Assembly (NCBI RefSeq): GCF_000020505.1
Contig: NC_011027.1
Span: 1,906,001-1,970,000 of the forward strand
From: Chlorobaculum parvum NCIB 8327
GTDB taxonomy: Bacteria > Bacteroidota > Chlorobiia > Chlorobiales > Chlorobiaceae
Reading direction: 5' to 3'
Length of the DNA: 64,000 nt
Under the pieces are notes generated by a model. That model saw nothing but the letters and a program-made list of their open reading frames with translations, did not search any database and was not told the DNA's origin. A program made the translations under genes and the position numbers. This document shows, in pieces, positions 47,062-56,391 of this stretch. The stretch's first letter is position 1. Each line of letters begins with the position of its first letter.

Positions 47062-48225
47062 ATGACAACCACCCCTGAATCGAACGAAACGCTCGTCCGG
47101 ATCCTCATGCTCTCGAAATTGCCCGGCATCGGCCCGGCGCGCGCACGCACCATGATTGCCACTTTCGGCTCCGGCAGCACGCTGCTGGAAGCGGACGCTG
47201 AGGCTCTCATCCAGATACCAGGAATCGGCAAAACGCTCGCTCGCCAGACTGCCGAAAACCTCGCAAGCCCGGCGTGGCGGAACAAAGCGAAGCTGGCCGC
47301 CGAGGAGCAGATCGAACGCGCTGGACGGCTGAATACCACCATCGTCACCATGCTTGATCCGGCCTACCCGACCCTGCTCAAGGAAATTTACGACCCGCCG
47401 CTCGCGCTCTTCGTCCGGGGCAATGTAAAGGCGCTGGCCACACCGTCGCTTGCCGTGGTCGGCACCCGCAAGGCGACGTCATACGGTAAACAGGCCACCG
47501 AACACCTTTGCCGCGATCTTGTCAGCATGGGGTTAACCATCACCAGTGGAATGGCTTACGGCATCGACATGACCGCGCATCACACCGCCGTGCAGCATGG
47601 CGGCGTAACCATCGCCGTGCTAGGCTGCGGCGTCGATACAATCTACACCGATCCGGCAGGCCGGCTCTGGCCGCGCATCCTTGAGAGCGGCGGCGCGATT
47701 GTGGCTGAGGACTGGCTCGGTACCGAACCCGTTCCCGGTAATTTCCCGAGAAGGAACCGCCTGATCGCCGGCATGACCCTCGGCACGCTGGTGGTCGAAT
47801 CGGATATCAAGGGCGGATCGATGATCACCGCCTCCAGCGCCCTTGAGCAGAACCGCGAAGTGTTCGCCGTGCCGGGCAGCATCTTTGCCAAAGTTTCGCG
47901 AGGCCCGAACAGCCTGATTCAACGCTCGCAGGCCAAAGCGGCGCTCTCTGCCGATGACATTCTCTCCGAACTGCCACCAGCAGCCTTCTTGCCAACGGCC
48001 GGCCGCCAAGATGTTGATAAGCCTTCACTGCCCGCTCTGACCCCGGAAGAATCGCGCATTATCGAAGCTATCGAAAAGGAAGCAATCCACATCGACCTCA
48101 TCGCCGAAAAAACCGGCATCCCCATCGAACAGCTGCTGGTGCATCTGTTCGAACTTGAAATGAACCGGATCGTCCTTCAGGAACCGGGCCAACTGTTCAG
48201 CATCCGGCCACCCGAAAGACGCTGA
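47062..48225 (+). CDS. dprA: DNA-processing protein DprA
   Basis: A 387-residue protein that loads RecA on incoming single-stranded DNA during natural transformation. Seen: an N-terminal helix-hairpin-helix region (SKLPGIGPARARTMIATFG and QIPGIGKTLARQ), the Rossmann-like core with VVGTRKATSYGKQ near residues 133-145, SGMAYGIDMTAHHTA, the FPRRNRLIAGMTLGTLVVES motif and a C-terminal winged-helix domain (about 320-387). Green sulfur bacteria are known to be transformable, which fits. No other competence gene is adjacent. Confidence 0.95.
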   Translation: MTTTPESNETLVRILMLSKLPGIGPARARTMIATFGSGSTLLEADAEALIQIPGIGKTLARQTAENLASPAWRNKAKLAAEEQIERAGRLNTTIVTMLDPAYPTLLKEIYDPPLALFVRGNVKALATPSLAVVGTRKATSYGKQATEHLCRDLVSMGLTITSGMAYGIDMTAHHTAVQHGGVTIAVLGCGVDTIYTDPAGRLWPRILESGGAIVAEDWLGTEPVPGNFPRRNRLIAGMTLGTLVVESDIKGGSMITASSALEQNREVFAVPGSIFAKVSRGPNSLIQRSQAKAALSADDILSELPPAAFLPTAGRQDVDKPSLPALTPEESRIIEAIEKEAIHIDLIAEKTGIPIEQLLVHLFELEMNRIVLQEPGQLFSIRPPERR

Positions 48226-48376
48226 ACACTGCTTTGAAAAACCAGTGAACGACCCCGCCTATTTATCTCACAGGCAATAGCTTTTTATCACCGGATTGCT
48301 TACTTTTGTTGGTGTTGTTCCGATGAGTTGACCAGAACAAGACTCGCTGTTTTTATGTAACCCAAACAACCCGACA

Positions 48377-48916
48377 ATGTCAGATTTCAAAGGAATCAAA
48401 GTCATTTCCAGACTTCTCTTTATGGCCCTTCTTCTGGGCACTTTCTTCACGAGCCGCCCGGCTTTCGCTGCCGCAGATGGCGCGCAGAAAATCGGTGTAG
48501 TCGATTATGGAAGAATTTTCCAGATGATGCCCGAAACCAAAGCTGCCGAAAAGAGCATGCAGACCGCCAAAGCGCAGACCAGCCAGGAACTCGGCAAAAT
48601 GCAGGCCTCTCTGCAAACCGCTGTTCAGACCTATCTGCAGCAGAAACAGAAAACCGGCAAATCCGATCCGGCACAGGAACGCGCACTTCAGGGACGTGAA
48701 GAGAACCTGAGGAAAGTCGCTGCTCAAAAATCGCAGGCGCTCGCCCAGCAGGAACAAAGCCTGATTCTGCCTATCCGCCAGAAAATCGATGCCACGGTGG
48801 CCGCAATCGCCAAAAAGGAAGGCTACAGCATGATTTTCGACAAGAACGTGCGCGTGTATGGCGATGCCCAGTCGGACATCACCTACAAGGTGCTCGATCA
48901 GTTGAAGATCAAGTAA
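48377..48916 (+). CDS. OmpH/Skp-family periplasmic chaperone
   Basis: A 179-residue secreted helical protein. Seen: an N-terminal signal peptide with a hydrophobic core (LLFMALLLGTFFTSRPAFA, cleavage after AFA), the family start KIGVVDYGRIFQMMPE, a long Gln/Lys-rich coiled coil (about 55-130) and a closing beta segment GYSMIFDKNVRVY. Skp carries outer-membrane proteins to BamA; here the gene lies 14 kb from bamA and next to an lptC-like gene. Bases 48226-48376 upstream show nothing I can name. Confidence 0.9.
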   Translation: MSDFKGIKVISRLLFMALLLGTFFTSRPAFAAADGAQKIGVVDYGRIFQMMPETKAAEKSMQTAKAQTSQELGKMQASLQTAVQTYLQQKQKTGKSDPAQERALQGREENLRKVAAQKSQALAQQEQSLILPIRQKIDATVAAIAKKEGYSMIFDKNVRVYGDAQSDITYKVLDQLKIK

Positions 48917-48934
48917 CCCTCTTCTGAAAGTCCC

Positions 48935-49483
48935 TTGTATTCTCGACGGACAACGCTATTCTTTCTGGCTATACTGTTCAGTACCGTAACCGGTTGCGGC
49001 GCTCAAGTCGACGAGCGCCGCAGTGCGGATCCGGTTGTGTCCTCACAAGAGCAACCCGCCCAGGAGAGCTGGGACATCACCATTGTCATCTCCGATTCCG
49101 GTCACAGAAAAACACTCATCAAAGCCGGCCACGCGGCTGAGTACCACAAAGGTGACAAAAAGGAAATTCATGTCGATGGCGGAATCAGCATTCGGACTGT
49201 CAACCCGAACGGCTCGACGACCACCATCACGGCAGGACGCGGAATCGTGCACAATAATCAGGACATCGAAGCATTTGACGATGTCGTCATCCGTTCCGAT
49301 GACGGGACGGTGCTGCGTACCGAATACATCACACGCTCCGCAAGCGACCACATGATCCGGACAGACAAATACGTAACCATCACCAGCCCCTCCCGAACCA
49401 TCCGGGGCTATGGCTTTGAAAGCGACGACGCCATGAAACGGTACAGAATTTTCCACGCCAGCGGTGAGGCCTTATCACAATAA
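48935..49483 (+). CDS. lptC: LptC-like lipoprotein (lipopolysaccharide export)
   Basis: A 182-residue protein with a lipoprotein signal: [13 protein letters not shown], with the lipobox cysteine near residue 21. The rest is beta-rich, with repeats such as [20 protein letters not shown] and [21 protein letters not shown] that match the OstA/LptC jelly-roll pattern. It is expected to pass lipopolysaccharide across the periplasm. Start is TTG at 48935, just 18 bases after the Skp-like gene; panD follows closely. LptC is favoured over LptA because of the N-terminal membrane/lipid anchor and length, but this is not certain. Confidence 0.75.
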   Translation: MYSRRTTLFFLAILFSTVTGCGAQVDERRSADPVVSSQEQPAQESWDITIVISDSGHRKTLIKAGHAAEYHKGDKKEIHVDGGISIRTVNPNGSTTTITAGRGIVHNNQDIEAFDDVVIRSDDGTVLRTEYITRSASDHMIRTDKYVTITSPSRTIRGYGFESDDAMKRYRIFHASGEALSQ

Positions 49484-49508
49484 TCATCATGACCATAGTT
49501 GCATCAGT

Positions 49509-49895
49509 ATGAAAGTACACATGCTCAAATCGAAGATCCACAATGCCATTGTTACCAGTGGAGACCTCGAATACGAGGGCAGCATCACCATCGACAAGGA
49601 GTTGCTTGAAATTGCCGATATGATGGCCAATGAGAAGGTGCTTGTGGTCAACAACAATAATGGCGAGCGCTTCGAGACCTACATCATCGAAGGTACCCGT
49701 GGCTTGCGGGAAATCCAGTTGAACGGCGCTGCTGCGCGCTGCGCGCTGCCGGGAGACGAAATCATCATCATGGCTTTTGCGGAGATGGAGCCCGAGGAGG
49801 CACGCAACTGGCAACCGATGATCGTGATCGTTGACCGGATGAACAACCCGAAACGCCGTCACCGTGTCGGCAAAGACAATGAATATCTCGGCTGA
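49509..49895 (+). CDS. panD: aspartate 1-decarboxylase
   Basis: A 128-residue pyruvoyl enzyme that makes beta-alanine for pantothenate and CoA. Seen: [21 protein letters not shown] near the start, with the Gly-Ser self-cleavage site in YEGSITID at about residues 22-29 (the serine becomes the pyruvoyl group), [13 protein letters not shown] and [16 protein letters not shown]. The ATG at 49509 fits the family; earlier in-frame codons overlap the preceding gene and are not conserved. Confidence 0.96.
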   Translation: MKVHMLKSKIHNAIVTSGDLEYEGSITIDKELLEIADMMANEKVLVVNNNNGERFETYIIEGTRGLREIQLNGAAARCALPGDEIIIMAFAEMEPEEARNWQPMIVIVDRMNNPKRRHRVGKDNEYLG

Positions 49896-49928
49896 GAATC
49901 ATTTCAAATCCGGACAAATACCCCTTTT

Positions 49929-50672
49929 ATGAGTTTGGCAATCGTCATCATGGCAGCCGGTAAAGGCACAAGAATGAAGTCCGACCTGCCCAAAGTGCTG
50001 CACCAGGCCAACGGTAGACCGGTCGTCGAGTATGTCATCGAAAAATCGCAAGCGCTCGAACCTGAAATGATCGTACTGATCACCGGTCACCAGTCGGAGA
50101 AGGTACGCCAAGCCACGAGCAAATTTGACGTTCGTTACGCCTTGCAGGAGCCGCAGCACGGCACCGGCCATGCGGTCATGCAGGCTGAACCATTGCTGAA
50201 GGAGTTTGACGGAGAGATCATCATTCTGTCGGGTGACGCCCCGCTCTTCACCACCGCCACGCTGAAAGAGCTAGTGGCGTTCCATCGCGCGAACAGGGCC
50301 GTCGCCACTGTGCTGACTGCCAAGATTGACGACCCGACCGGCTACGGACGAGTCATCCGGAGCGGCGACGGCGAGGAGGTGCTACGAATCGTCGAACAGA
50401 AAGATGCCAGCGACGAAGAGAAAGCGGTCAACGAAATCAATTCTGGCGTCTATGTCTTCAACGCTACCGAGCTGTTTGATGCGTTGCACAGCATCACCAA
50501 TGAAAACGCTCAGCAGGAGTACTACCTGACCGACGTGTTCGGTATCTGCTTTGGCAAAGGCCTGAAAGTGTGCGCTTTCAAAGTTGCTGACCCCAACGAA
50601 ATCCGCGGCATCAACACCCCCGAACAGCTCAGGGAAGCCGAAACGCTCCTGCTGAGCGGCAACTACGTGTAA
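49929..50672 (+). CDS. glmU: UDP-GlcNAc pyrophosphorylase domain protein, GlmU N-terminal half only
   Basis: A 247-residue nucleotidyltransferase. Seen: MAAGKGTRMKSDLPKVLHQ at about residues 10-28, QEPQHGTGHAVMQAEPLL near 74-91, LSGDAPLFTTATL near 100-112 and EINSGVYVF near 170-178, the hallmarks of the GlmU uridylyltransferase domain. The frame ends with no left-handed beta-helix acetyltransferase domain, which is normally another 200 residues. So it can make UDP-GlcNAc from GlcNAc-1-phosphate, while acetylation must come from elsewhere. No trace of a frameshifted second half is visible downstream, where a terminator follows at once. Confidence 0.87.
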   Translation: MSLAIVIMAAGKGTRMKSDLPKVLHQANGRPVVEYVIEKSQALEPEMIVLITGHQSEKVRQATSKFDVRYALQEPQHGTGHAVMQAEPLLKEFDGEIIILSGDAPLFTTATLKELVAFHRANRAVATVLTAKIDDPTGYGRVIRSGDGEEVLRIVEQKDASDEEKAVNEINSGVYVFNATELFDALHSITNENAQQEYYLTDVFGICFGKGLKVCAFKVADPNEIRGINTPEQLREAETLLLSGNYV

Positions 50673-50682
50673 AAGACGAAGA

Positions 50683-50714
50683 GGCCGGAAGTTGCTGACA
50701 AAACTTCCGGCCCC
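50683..50714. terminator. bidirectional terminator
   Basis: Perfect 11-bp stem GGCCGGAAGTT (50683-50693) / AACTTCCGGCC (50702-50712), 8-base loop, between the convergent glmU-like gene and phosphofructokinase gene. Confidence 0.8.
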
Positions 50715-50743
50715 CTGATCACTGCATCCGCTCCAACCGTTTC

Positions 50744-51916
50744 TCAATAAAGAAACATCGGCTTGCCCATAACACTCCTCATCTTCGGGCGGTAGTAGCG
50801 CAGATCGTAAAGTTCGCTGATATCGACCTGCTTGGTGCTGGACGACACCTCTTCGAGCGGCACGGCTGTATAGACGCCTTTCTGAAGCGCCACCATAACG
50901 CCGAATCTCTGTCCGGCAATCAGCTCCACGGCAAGCTGGGCGAAATTGAAGCCCACCATCAGATCGAGCGCGTCGGGAATACCGGAGCGCATCAGATAGC
51001 CGAGCGGCTGGCAGATCACGTCCTGCCCGGTCAGCATGGAGATGGTTTCGCGAGTCAGTTGCCCGATGCTGGCGGTTTCATCTCCATCGCCATCGTAGCG
51101 GCGTCCGCAATATTCGATCATCTTGCTGCCGACCATCCTGGCCCCCTCGCTGATGGTGAGCATGGCATACCGACTTGGGTTGGCGGCCTTGTCTTCAATG
51201 AGATAGTCGGCGAGGGTTTCCGGGTCAAAGGGAACCTCCGGAATAAGCGCGCGGTCAACACCGGCCAGGTAGGAGCTGATCAGGCAGGTCTCGCCCGTGC
51301 TGCGGCCGAACAGCTCAACTATCGTGATACGCTCATGCGAGCCGGAGCTGGTACGAAGCTGGTGAATATACTGCACGCTTCTGGTGACCGCCGTGCCGAA
51401 TCCGACGCAGTAGTCGGTGCCATAGACATCGTTGTCCATCGTCTTGGGCACAGCAATAACCTTGACCCCCTTGCGTGACAGATGCTCGGCATAGCCGATG
51501 GTATCGTCGCCGCCGATAACGATAAGCACATCGAGACCAAGCGTATCGATGGTTCCGAGTACATGATCGGTCAGGTCGAAGTTTCCGGAATGGCGGAGAC
51601 CAGAGCCCATCAACTCCGGTGAATTTCGCAGGAAGGGGGGAATCTCTTTCTTTTTGAGGTTGCCGGGATGGATCCGGCTGGTATGGAGCAGCGTGCCGCC
51701 AGTGCGGTCGATTCTCCGAACAGTCTGCGCATCGAGACCAACGATATGCTCCTCGCGGCTCGACGGATCGGAGGCATCGAAAGCCAGCAGGCCATTCCAG
51801 CCCCGGCGGATTCCGGTAACCCGGTACCCCCTCTCGGCGCTGATCGTCACGATCGTCTTGATGCACGCATTGATGCCGGGCGCATCACCCCCTCCGGTCA
51901 GAATGCCGATATGCAT
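50744..51916 (-). CDS. 6-phosphofructokinase, residues of the pyrophosphate-dependent type
   Basis: A 390-residue phosphofructokinase. Seen: the ATG start [16 protein letters not shown], substrate-loop [14 protein letters not shown] at residues 135-139 and PKTMDND at 157-163, and the sugar-phosphate-binding ELFGRSTG. In ATP-dependent enzymes the second site reads GGDGS and the third PGTIDND; Asp138 and Lys158 here are the residues that favour pyrophosphate, so I call the phosphoryl donor as PPi (inference). A longer frame starting at 52033 adds an improbable basic leader. Neighbour: a VOC protein gene upstream. Confidence 0.9.
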   Translation of the reverse strand: MHIGILTGGGDAPGINACIKTIVTISAERGYRVTGIRRGWNGLLAFDASDPSSREEHIVGLDAQTVRRIDRTGGTLLHTSRIHPGNLKKKEIPPFLRNSPELMGSGLRHSGNFDLTDHVLGTIDTLGLDVLIVIGGDDTIGYAEHLSRKGVKVIAVPKTMDNDVYGTDYCVGFGTAVTRSVQYIHQLRTSSGSHERITIVELFGRSTGETCLISSYLAGVDRALIPEVPFDPETLADYLIEDKAANPSRYAMLTISEGARMVGSKMIEYCGRRYDGDGDETASIGQLTRETISMLTGQDVICQPLGYLMRSGIPDALDLMVGFNFAQLAVELIAGQRFGVMVALQKGVYTAVPLEEVSSSTKQVDISELYDLRYYRPKMRSVMGKPMFLY

Positions 51917-51938
51917 GAAGAGCCGGGTTGAAAGGTTA

Positions 51939-52436
51939 TTACTTGCGCGAACGTCTCGGCTTTTTGGGCTCGGCGCCCACAGCCTCTTTTTTGCGCGTAT
52001 CGGCGGCAATCTGGCTGGAGGTACGGGTATCAAGCGTCTCCGGCTCCGAATGCAATCCGTCGCTTCTCATGGAATAGAATTCGATCAGGTTGCCGTCGGG
52101 ATCCATCACGAAAAAGGCAAGCCCCTCCCGGCGGTGCGCCGGACGAGTGACCAGATGAACACCGCGGTCTTCGAGATAGACCGCAGCTTCCCGAACCTCG
52201 GCATCAGAGGCCAGCCGGAAGCCGAAGTGATCCACACGGATGTCTCTGGCGTCGGCTGTGCCCGGCGTTTCAGCCTTGACCAGCACGAAAAGATCGGAGT
52301 TGAGCCGCAGGTAGGTAATATTGGCCCCGGCCCGGTGATCTACCCGGAAGCCGAGAATGCCAACGTAGAACTCTTCGGATAAACGCACATCGTTGACCCG
52401 AAGAGTAATCTGGTTAATCCCCGTCAGTTTCATCAT
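51939..52436 (-). CDS. VOC-superfamily (glyoxalase-like) protein
   Basis: A 165-residue protein whose first 115 residues form a VOC fold: [19 protein letters not shown] at the start, DHFGFRLA in the middle and a metal-binding segment [14 protein letters not shown]. The following 45 residues are basic and disordered ([11 protein letters not shown]), which is unusual for the family. Substrate unknown. Its start (ATG at 52436, or 52433) overlaps the end of rpoZ by 23 bases, so it is translated from the same transcript as yicC-gmk-rpoZ. Confidence 0.82.
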   Translation of the reverse strand: MMKLTGINQITLRVNDVRLSEEFYVGILGFRVDHRAGANITYLRLNSDLFVLVKAETPGTADARDIRVDHFGFRLASDAEVREAAVYLEDRGVHLVTRPAHRREGLAFFVMDPDGNLIEFYSMRSDGLHSEPETLDTRTSSQIAADTRKKEAVGAEPKKPRRSRK

Positions 52437-52767
52437 CGTTCTCTGATTCTGCGGCCTTGGTTTCGACCGGTTTTTCGAGAATATAATCGTACTGGTGATC
52501 GAAGTACTGCGCGACAGCCTGCTGTGAGGGCTTCTCACGGCACTCGAACTCGACGCTGATAGCGATCTGCTCCGGGAACACCTTTTCGGACTCGGACTCC
52601 GAGGTGGGATTCCGGATCATCTCCTTGTAAGGAAGAAGGCGTTCTTCAAGTTCAGACCGCTCAGCCTCGTGAATCTCCCTGGCTCGTTTCGAAATGGCCA
52701 CGACGGTTTCATACAGGTTTTCATGCGTACTTCTGAGCTTGTTCAGATCTACAGGTTTGACCGACAT
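52414..52767 (-). CDS. rpoZ: RNA polymerase omega subunit (RpoZ-like)
   Basis: A 117-residue protein that, after MSVKPVDLNKLRS, has NLYETVVAISKRAREIHEA at about residues 17-35, the omega-subunit signature (N-Y-E-x3-A-x-RA). The rest is a charged, lineage-specific extension ending in ENDDETDGD. The gene lies 12 bases downstream of gmk, the classical gmk-rpoZ pair, which supports the call although the sequence is divergent. Confidence 0.85.
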   Translation of the reverse strand: MSVKPVDLNKLRSTHENLYETVVAISKRAREIHEAERSELEERLLPYKEMIRNPTSESESEKVFPEQIAISVEFECREKPSQQAVAQYFDHQYDYILEKPVETKAAESENDDETDGD

Positions 52768-52779
52768 TGCAATAGAGCG

Positions 52780-53373
52780 TTATGATTGTGGAAGAAACTG
52801 GGCGATCTTCGAAGCGACAAGATCGACAGTGCGCTCGAGATCGTCATTGACCACGACAAAATCGAACTGATCAGCACAGGCAAGTTCCATCTCCGCCCGT
52901 TCGAGCCGCATGGCCAGAGCCTCTGGCGCCTCGCTTTTGCGTGACTGCAACCGCTGTGCAAGTACCTCCATGCTCGGAGGTTTGAGGAAAACGAGCAGCG
53001 CCCACTCTCCGAAAATTTTCTTGAGGTTCAGAGCCCCCTTCACATCGAGATCGAACAGAAGATTCCGGCCTGCGTCAACCGCCTCCCGGGTCTTGCCGAG
53101 CAGCGTTCCGTAGTAATTGCCGAAAAAGAACTCGTGCTCGATAAAACCGCCCTCTTCGATGAGTTGCTCGAAACGTTCGCGGGTCAGAAAATGATAATCG
53201 ACCCCGTCCTCTTCGCCGGCCCTCATGGCACGGGTGGTAGCTGAAACCGAAAACTCCAGGCAGCCGAGACGCTCCATCACCAGCTTCGCCACGGTGGACT
53301 TGCCGGTGCCTGAAGGCGCTGAAAAGACAATCAGCCGGCCCTGTCTGGAATCTTGCTGGTCACTCATTGGCAT
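52780..53373 (-). CDS. gmk: guanylate kinase
   Basis: A 197-residue GMP kinase. Seen: the P-loop VFSAPSGTGKSTVAKLV near residues 15-31, SVSATTRAMRAGEEDGVDYHFL (about 40-61), the GMP-binding FIEHEFFFGNYYGT region and VVVNDDLERTV. The start may be the ATG at 53373, whose A is the last base of the yicC stop TGA, or a second ATG at 53367. Part of yicC-gmk-rpoZ-VOC. Confidence 0.96.
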   Translation of the reverse strand: MPMSDQQDSRQGRLIVFSAPSGTGKSTVAKLVMERLGCLEFSVSATTRAMRAGEEDGVDYHFLTRERFEQLIEEGGFIEHEFFFGNYYGTLLGKTREAVDAGRNLLFDLDVKGALNLKKIFGEWALLVFLKPPSMEVLAQRLQSRKSEAPEALAMRLERAEMELACADQFDFVVVNDDLERTVDLVASKIAQFLPQS

Positions 53374-54263
53374 CACTCGATGTTCTGCAGCTGCTCCCGA
53401 ACTTTTTCAAGCTCCTCCTTGATGTGCACCACCTTTTGGGAGATGTCGGCATTCTGGGATTTTGATGCGATAGTATTGGCCTCGCGAAGCTGCTCCTGCA
53501 ACAGGAAGTTGAGCTTGCGGCCAGAACCGCTCGACATGTTGTTCAACTCCTCGATGAAGAACTTGTTGTGGCTGTTGAACCTGGTGCACTCCTCGGTAAT
53601 ATCGAGCTTGTCGGCAGCCATGACGATCTCCATTTCGAGCCGATCCCTGCTGTACTCAACATCCCTGCCGGCAATAGCGATGATCTTGGAAGAGAGACGC
53701 TTGCGAATGGTTTCGAGGTTATCGGCAGCGATCACCTGAATTTCGGCAAGCGTGCGATCGATCTCGGCGATTCTCACCGTGAAGTCACCGGCAAGCTCCT
53801 CGCCCTCTTTGCGGCGCATCTCCTTGAGCTTCTCGACAGCTTCGACAACGGCCGACTGGGCGATTTGCCAGATCTCATCGGGCCGGTCGAGAATGGTGTT
53901 GTCGGATTCAAAAATTTCCGAAAAACGGAGGATATGATCAAGCGTCACCGGAGACTCGACACCGGCCTCCTGCCGGACGGTTTCAAGCAGGGCTTTGTAG
54001 CCCCTGACCTTTGCAGCATTGACCGTGACCGGTAGCTGCTCATCCTGTTCGTCGAGCTGGAGCTGGACGAACGCCGATATTTTTCCGCGCTGGAAATTAC
54101 CACGGATCAGCTCCCTGACTTCGAGTTCGCGAGCAAGAAGCTGCCTTGGAAGCTTGACACCGATTTCAGCAAAACGATTGTTAACCGAGCGAAGTTCAAC
54201 AAGCACTTTCATGCCTTTTTCCGCGCGCTCGGCACTGCCATAGCCGGTCATGCTTTCCAACAT
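53373..54263 (-). CDS. YicC-family endoribonuclease
   Basis: A 296-residue protein of the YicC/YloC family, shown in other bacteria to be an RNA endonuclease. Seen: the family start SMTGYGSAERAEKG, LRSVNNRFAEIGVKLPRQL near residues 26-44, a central helical region and the conserved end TEECTRFNSHNKFFIEELNNMSSGSGRKLNFLLQEQLREANTIASKS (read in blocks near 222-268). It opens the yicC-gmk-rpoZ operon, an order found in many bacteria. Confidence 0.93.
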   Translation of the reverse strand: MLESMTGYGSAERAEKGMKVLVELRSVNNRFAEIGVKLPRQLLARELEVRELIRGNFQRGKISAFVQLQLDEQDEQLPVTVNAAKVRGYKALLETVRQEAGVESPVTLDHILRFSEIFESDNTILDRPDEIWQIAQSAVVEAVEKLKEMRRKEGEELAGDFTVRIAEIDRTLAEIQVIAADNLETIRKRLSSKIIAIAGRDVEYSRDRLEMEIVMAADKLDITEECTRFNSHNKFFIEELNNMSSGSGRKLNFLLQEQLREANTIASKSQNADISQKVVHIKEELEKVREQLQNIE

Positions 54264-54292
54264 ATGCAGATCCAGTTACATTCTTGAAAATA

Positions 54293-54316
54293 CCTGCGGA
54301 ACCTGGGTTCCGCAGG
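54293..54316 (-). terminator. terminator of rpsO
   Basis: On the minus strand the 10-bp stem CCTGCGGAAC / GTTCCGCAGG (54316-54293) with a 4-base loop is followed by TATTTTC. It lies 28 bases beyond the rpsO stop and ahead of yicC. Confidence 0.8.
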
Positions 54317-54343
54317 CGTCGGGTATGGGGATTTCGCTCCTGC

Positions 54344-54613
54344 TTATTTACGCAGATCGAGATCGGCAAGCACCTTGCGGTAGCGCTCGATATCGACTTT
54401 CTTGAGGTAGTTCAGCACGCGTTTGCGCTTGCCGACCAGCATCAACAGTCCGCGGCGTGAGTGCTTGTCTTTGGGATGCTGCTGAAGGTGACCGGTCAGA
54501 TCGGCGATCCTGCGGCTGAACAGGGCAACCTGAACTTCCGCTTTTCCGGTATCCGTCGCAGAATCACCAAACTTCGTAATAATCTCGGTTTTGTGTTCTT
54601 TTGCCAGACCCAT
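54344..54613 (-). CDS. rpsO: 30S ribosomal protein S15
   Basis: An 89-residue 16S-rRNA-binding protein. Seen: GDTG-like SATDTGKAEVQVALFS near residues 20-34, HLQQHPKDKHSRRGLLMLVGKRKRVLNYL near 41-69 and the ending LADLDLRK. The length is exactly the family norm. It closes the rimP-nusA-infB-rbfA-truB-ribF-rpsO gene order but has its own terminator. Confidence 0.97.
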   Translation of the reverse strand: MGLAKEHKTEIITKFGDSATDTGKAEVQVALFSRRIADLTGHLQQHPKDKHSRRGLLMLVGKRKRVLNYLKKVDIERYRKVLADLDLRK

Positions 54614-54668
54614 GGTAGTAATAACTAGTTGTGAAATAAAAACAAAAAATACGGCCTGAAATATAACA

Positions 54669-55634
54669 TTATTTCAGATATAATTCTGCCTTTTTTTGAT
54701 CGGCCAGCAGCTGCGCCTTGAGCTCGTCGATCGAGTCGAAGCATTGCTCAGGCCTGATAAAATCGAGCAGCTGCAAAACCAGTACAGCTCCATACAGCTC
54801 GCCTGAGAAGCCGACAATGTGCGCTTCGACAGTCACCGCCCCGTGCTCCTCAACGGTCGGACGACGGCCAATGTTCATCATGACCGGCCAGTCGCGGCCA
54901 TCGATCGTGACCCTGGCCGCATAAACGCCGTGGGCCGGAAGATGCTTGCAGCGGTCAGACAGTTCGAGATTGGCTGTCGGAAAACCGATCTGCCGACCGA
55001 GCTTTTTGCCATTGACAACTTCCCCGCTGATGGTGTAGGGCGTTCCAAGGCAGACGTTTGCTTCGCGGATGCGACCCTCAGCAAGCAGGTGTCGTATTCT
55101 GGTACTTGAAACCGGCGAACCATCGACAATGATTTCGCCGACCACCTCGACCCTGAAGCCGTGCTCTTCGCCGAGCTGACGCAGGGTTTTTCCGCTGCCA
55201 CTCCGGTCGCTGCCGAACCCGTGGTCGTAGCCAACGGTCACCTGCCGCGCGCCGAGCATCTTCACCAGTACATCACGGATGAAATCGGCTGAACTTTTCC
55301 GGGAGAATTCCCGGTCAAAGCGTATGACGAACAACAGATCAACCTGCATGGTTCTGAAGTGCGCGACCTTCTCGTCAAAGGTAGTCAGGAGTTGCACCTG
55401 ACAATCAGAACTACTTTCAAGCACGAGCCTCGGATGCGGATCAAAGGTCACCACTACGCTTCTCAGACCATCCTGCCGCGCCTTGTCGATCATGGTGCCG
55501 ATGATTTTGCGATGACCGACATGAAGCCCGTCGAACGAGCCGACGGTAACTGCTGAAGGCTCCGGCTTCAGGGAAACCACCTGGCCGGTTTCAGCATCAT
55601 GAACCTCTTCGCCCTGTAAAATAACGACGCGCAT
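54669..55634 (-). CDS. ribF: bifunctional riboflavin kinase/FAD synthetase
   Basis: A 321-residue enzyme making FMN and then FAD. Seen: the adenylyltransferase half with TVGSFDGLHVGHRKIIGTM near residues 30-48 and VGYDHGFGSDRSG near 126; the flavokinase half with CLGTPYTISGEVVNGKKLGRQIGFPTANLEL (read in blocks near 190-222) and HGVYAARV. The ATG at 55634 gives the family start. truB ends 4 bases upstream, so the pair is co-translated. Confidence 0.95.
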   Translation of the reverse strand: MRVVILQGEEVHDAETGQVVSLKPEPSAVTVGSFDGLHVGHRKIIGTMIDKARQDGLRSVVVTFDPHPRLVLESSSDCQVQLLTTFDEKVAHFRTMQVDLLFVIRFDREFSRKSSADFIRDVLVKMLGARQVTVGYDHGFGSDRSGSGKTLRQLGEEHGFRVEVVGEIIVDGSPVSSTRIRHLLAEGRIREANVCLGTPYTISGEVVNGKKLGRQIGFPTANLELSDRCKHLPAHGVYAARVTIDGRDWPVMMNIGRRPTVEEHGAVTVEAHIVGFSGELYGAVLVLQLLDFIRPEQCFDSIDELKAQLLADQKKAELYLK

Positions 55635-55638
55635 AGTG

Positions 55639-56361
55639 TTACTCTTCGATAGCCGAAGCGGCACGGGCTATTTCGTCAACGATGGCATCGACGCTCATCG
55701 CCTCCGAAAGGTTGTACTGGCCGATCGAAACCCGTTTGAGAGCTGAAAGGTATCCGCCAACGCCGAGCAGCTCCCCAAGCTCATGGGCAATCACCCGGAT
55801 ATAGGCGCCCTTGGAAACTGTGATTGAAAAATGAACGAAGGGCAACTCGATACCGGTGATCTCGAAACGGTGAATTTCGATACGGCGCGCTTTGCGCTCC
55901 TTGACCTCATGACCTTGCCGCGCCAGCTCATAGAGCCGCTTGCCGTTGTGCCAGACCGCCGAGTGCATCGGTGGCTGCTGCAACCGTTCGCCGACCATCG
56001 ATGCGGCCGCTTCGCGGATAGTCTGTTCGTCAAGCGCAGAAACATCGCGGATATCGTACTCCTCGCTCTCCGTGTCGTGGCTGGCTGTTTTTGCGCCAAG
56101 CCTGATGGTGCCTTCGTAACCCTTGTCCAGAATTTCCAGCGATGAGATCGTCTTGGTCTTGCGCCCTGTGGCGAGAATCAACAGGCCGGTTGCTTTGGGG
56201 TCGAGCGTTCCGCAGTGGCCGACTTTTCGCTTGGCGCCGTTGCGTTTGTACGCACCGCGGATTTTGGCCACGACGTCGAACGACGTCCAGTCCAGCGGTT
56301 TGTCAACCAGCAGGTAATCGCCCTCTTCACTCAGAACGGGCATAGGGGTTTGAGGCGTCAT
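55639..56361 (-). CDS. truB: tRNA pseudouridine-55 synthase TruB
   Basis: A 240-residue enzyme forming pseudouridine 55 in the T-loop. Seen: [19 protein letters not shown] at about residues 12-30, the catalytic Asp in [18 protein letters not shown] at about 41-58 and [21 protein letters not shown] near 124-144. The C-terminal PUA-like domain is short. It lies 30 bases downstream of rbfA. Confidence 0.96.
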   Translation of the reverse strand: MTPQTPMPVLSEEGDYLLVDKPLDWTSFDVVAKIRGAYKRNGAKRKVGHCGTLDPKATGLLILATGRKTKTISSLEILDKGYEGTIRLGAKTASHDTESEEYDIRDVSALDEQTIREAAASMVGERLQQPPMHSAVWHNGKRLYELARQGHEVKERKARRIEIHRFEITGIELPFVHFSITVSKGAYIRVIAHELGELLGVGGYLSALKRVSIGQYNLSEAMSVDAIVDEIARAASAIEE

Positions 56362-56391
56362 GACGAGCGTACTCCGAAACAGATAGGGCGG

